A stretch of 64,000 bases of DNA from Clostridia bacterium (GTDB taxonomy: Bacteria; Bacillota; Clostridia; Oscillospirales; CAG-272), in assembly GCA_017537175.1 (NCBI GenBank), contig JAFYLH010000016.1, positions 34,371 to 98,370 on the forward strand, read 5' to 3'. Both the position numbers and the translations under genes were made by a program. Of the stretch, positions 63,719-64,000 are shown piece by piece. Position 1 is the stretch's first letter. Each line of letters opens with the position of its first letter. The notes beneath the pieces are model-generated. The model saw nothing but the letters and a program-made list of their open reading frames with translations, had not been told where the DNA came from and made no database searches.

Positions 63719-64000
63719 TTCAAAAATTTCTCATACAAAAGCTTGGCAAACTGCGCACTGGTAAATGCCGCAAACTTTTGATACTGATCGGACTTTTCTT
63801 CGTCTGCATAGTCACACACACTTTTGATAATAAGTCCTTTGGGTCTCGGCACGGGAGCTTCCTTTATTGCATACATTACCGCATATGATTCCATATCAAG
63901 AGCCGCCGTATTGCCGTATTGGGAATGAATTTGTTTTTCTACAACCTCGCTGTTTGCCACCACGGTTGTGCCACATGCCATAGGGCCGATATGTACGTGA
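63715..64000 (-). CDS. Nucleoside phosphorylase/MTA-SAH nucleosidase family protein, C-terminal part (cut by window edge)
   Basis: Only the last 94 codons are in the window; the gene continues beyond base 64000. The reading HIGPMACGTTVVANSEVVEK, ALDMESYAVMYA and SVCDYADEEKSDQYQKFAA is typical of the purine-nucleoside phosphorylase-like fold, with the ME(S) pair that contacts ribose and the aspartate that protonates the base. In many bacteria this branch occurs as a sensing or effector domain of larger proteins as well as a free nucleosidase; which one applies here depends on the missing part. Its stop overlaps the start of the permease fusion gene, so it belongs to the same operon. Confidence 0.8.
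   Translation of the reverse strand, partial: HVHIGPMACGTTVVANSEVVEKQIHSQYGNTAALDMESYAVMYAIKEAPVPRPKGLIIKSVCDYADEEKSDQYQKFAAFTSAQFAKLLYEKFLK

Overview
The window comes from a low-GC Firmicute of class Clostridia, most likely a gut Oscillospiraceae/Ruminococcaceae-type bacterium. This rests on the gene order (nusB-xseAB-ispA-tlyA-nadK-argR-recN), a WhiA, a SpoVB-like flippase, SpoIIE-type phosphatases, TTG/GTG starts behind strong AGGAGG ribosome binding sites, and textbook TTGACA-17-TATAAT promoters. The genus cannot be named from the sequence alone.

Layout. 1-19.1 kb, minus strand: housekeeping genes. A partial pgi at the edge, a D,D-carboxypeptidase, then a long tightly packed series starting at nusB (19.1 kb) and running down through a TsaD-like protein, xseA, xseB, ispA, tlyA, nadK, argR, recN, tyrS, murB, a free-standing RapZ C-terminal domain, whiA and dnaE to a PBP1A and a small lipoprotein. 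19.7-29.2 kb, minus strand: a second operon with its own promoter: an M16 peptidase pair, lgt, folD, an asparagine synthase, a D-aspartate-ligase-like ATP-grasp enzyme, an aspartate racemase and murE. The last four look like a set for peptidoglycan with an L-Lys stem and a D-Asp/D-Asn bridge. 29.3-31.4 kb: comEC with a degraded beta-lactamase-like domain. 31.6-35.8 kb, plus strand: an ECF sigma/anti-sigma/lipoprotein cassette and an MBOAT-DHHW acyltransferase pair. 35.9-49.3 kb: alaS, an S1-domain protein, rplM-rpsI, a G5/3D cell-wall protein, a SpoVB-like flippase, gdhA, an SLH surface protein, citrate synthase and smpB.

49.4-54.6 kb: ssrA (tmRNA) and an accessory region. A 2.5-kb element carrying a type II restriction-modification pair (C5-cytosine methyltransferase plus BsuBI/PstI-family endonuclease) lies between the intact 3' end of ssrA and a 16-bp direct repeat of it. 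No integrase is present. Its right end is a structured 143-bp element that also carries an inverted copy of the tmRNA T-arm/acceptor sequence. Beyond it are remnants of an ADP-ribosylglycohydrolase and a wall-anchored 5'-nucleotidase, and an intact small alarmone-hydrolase-like HD protein.

54.6-64.0 kb, minus strand: the most unusual part. Eight overlapping or closely spaced genes join an amino-acid ABC importer to a full partner-switching set. They are a nucleoside-phosphorylase-family protein (cut by the window edge), a lipoprotein fusing three solute-binding units in a staggered lobe order to the permease, an ABC ATPase with an extra C-terminal domain that looks like a degenerate RsbW-type ATPase, a STAS antagonist, two closely related membrane SpoIIE phosphatases, an RsbW-type kinase, and a STAS domain fused to an aminoglycoside-phosphotransferase-like kinase. 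No sigma factor is in the cluster. I infer a signalling module that couples extracellular amino acids to a phosphorylation switch, possibly acting on the transporter itself.
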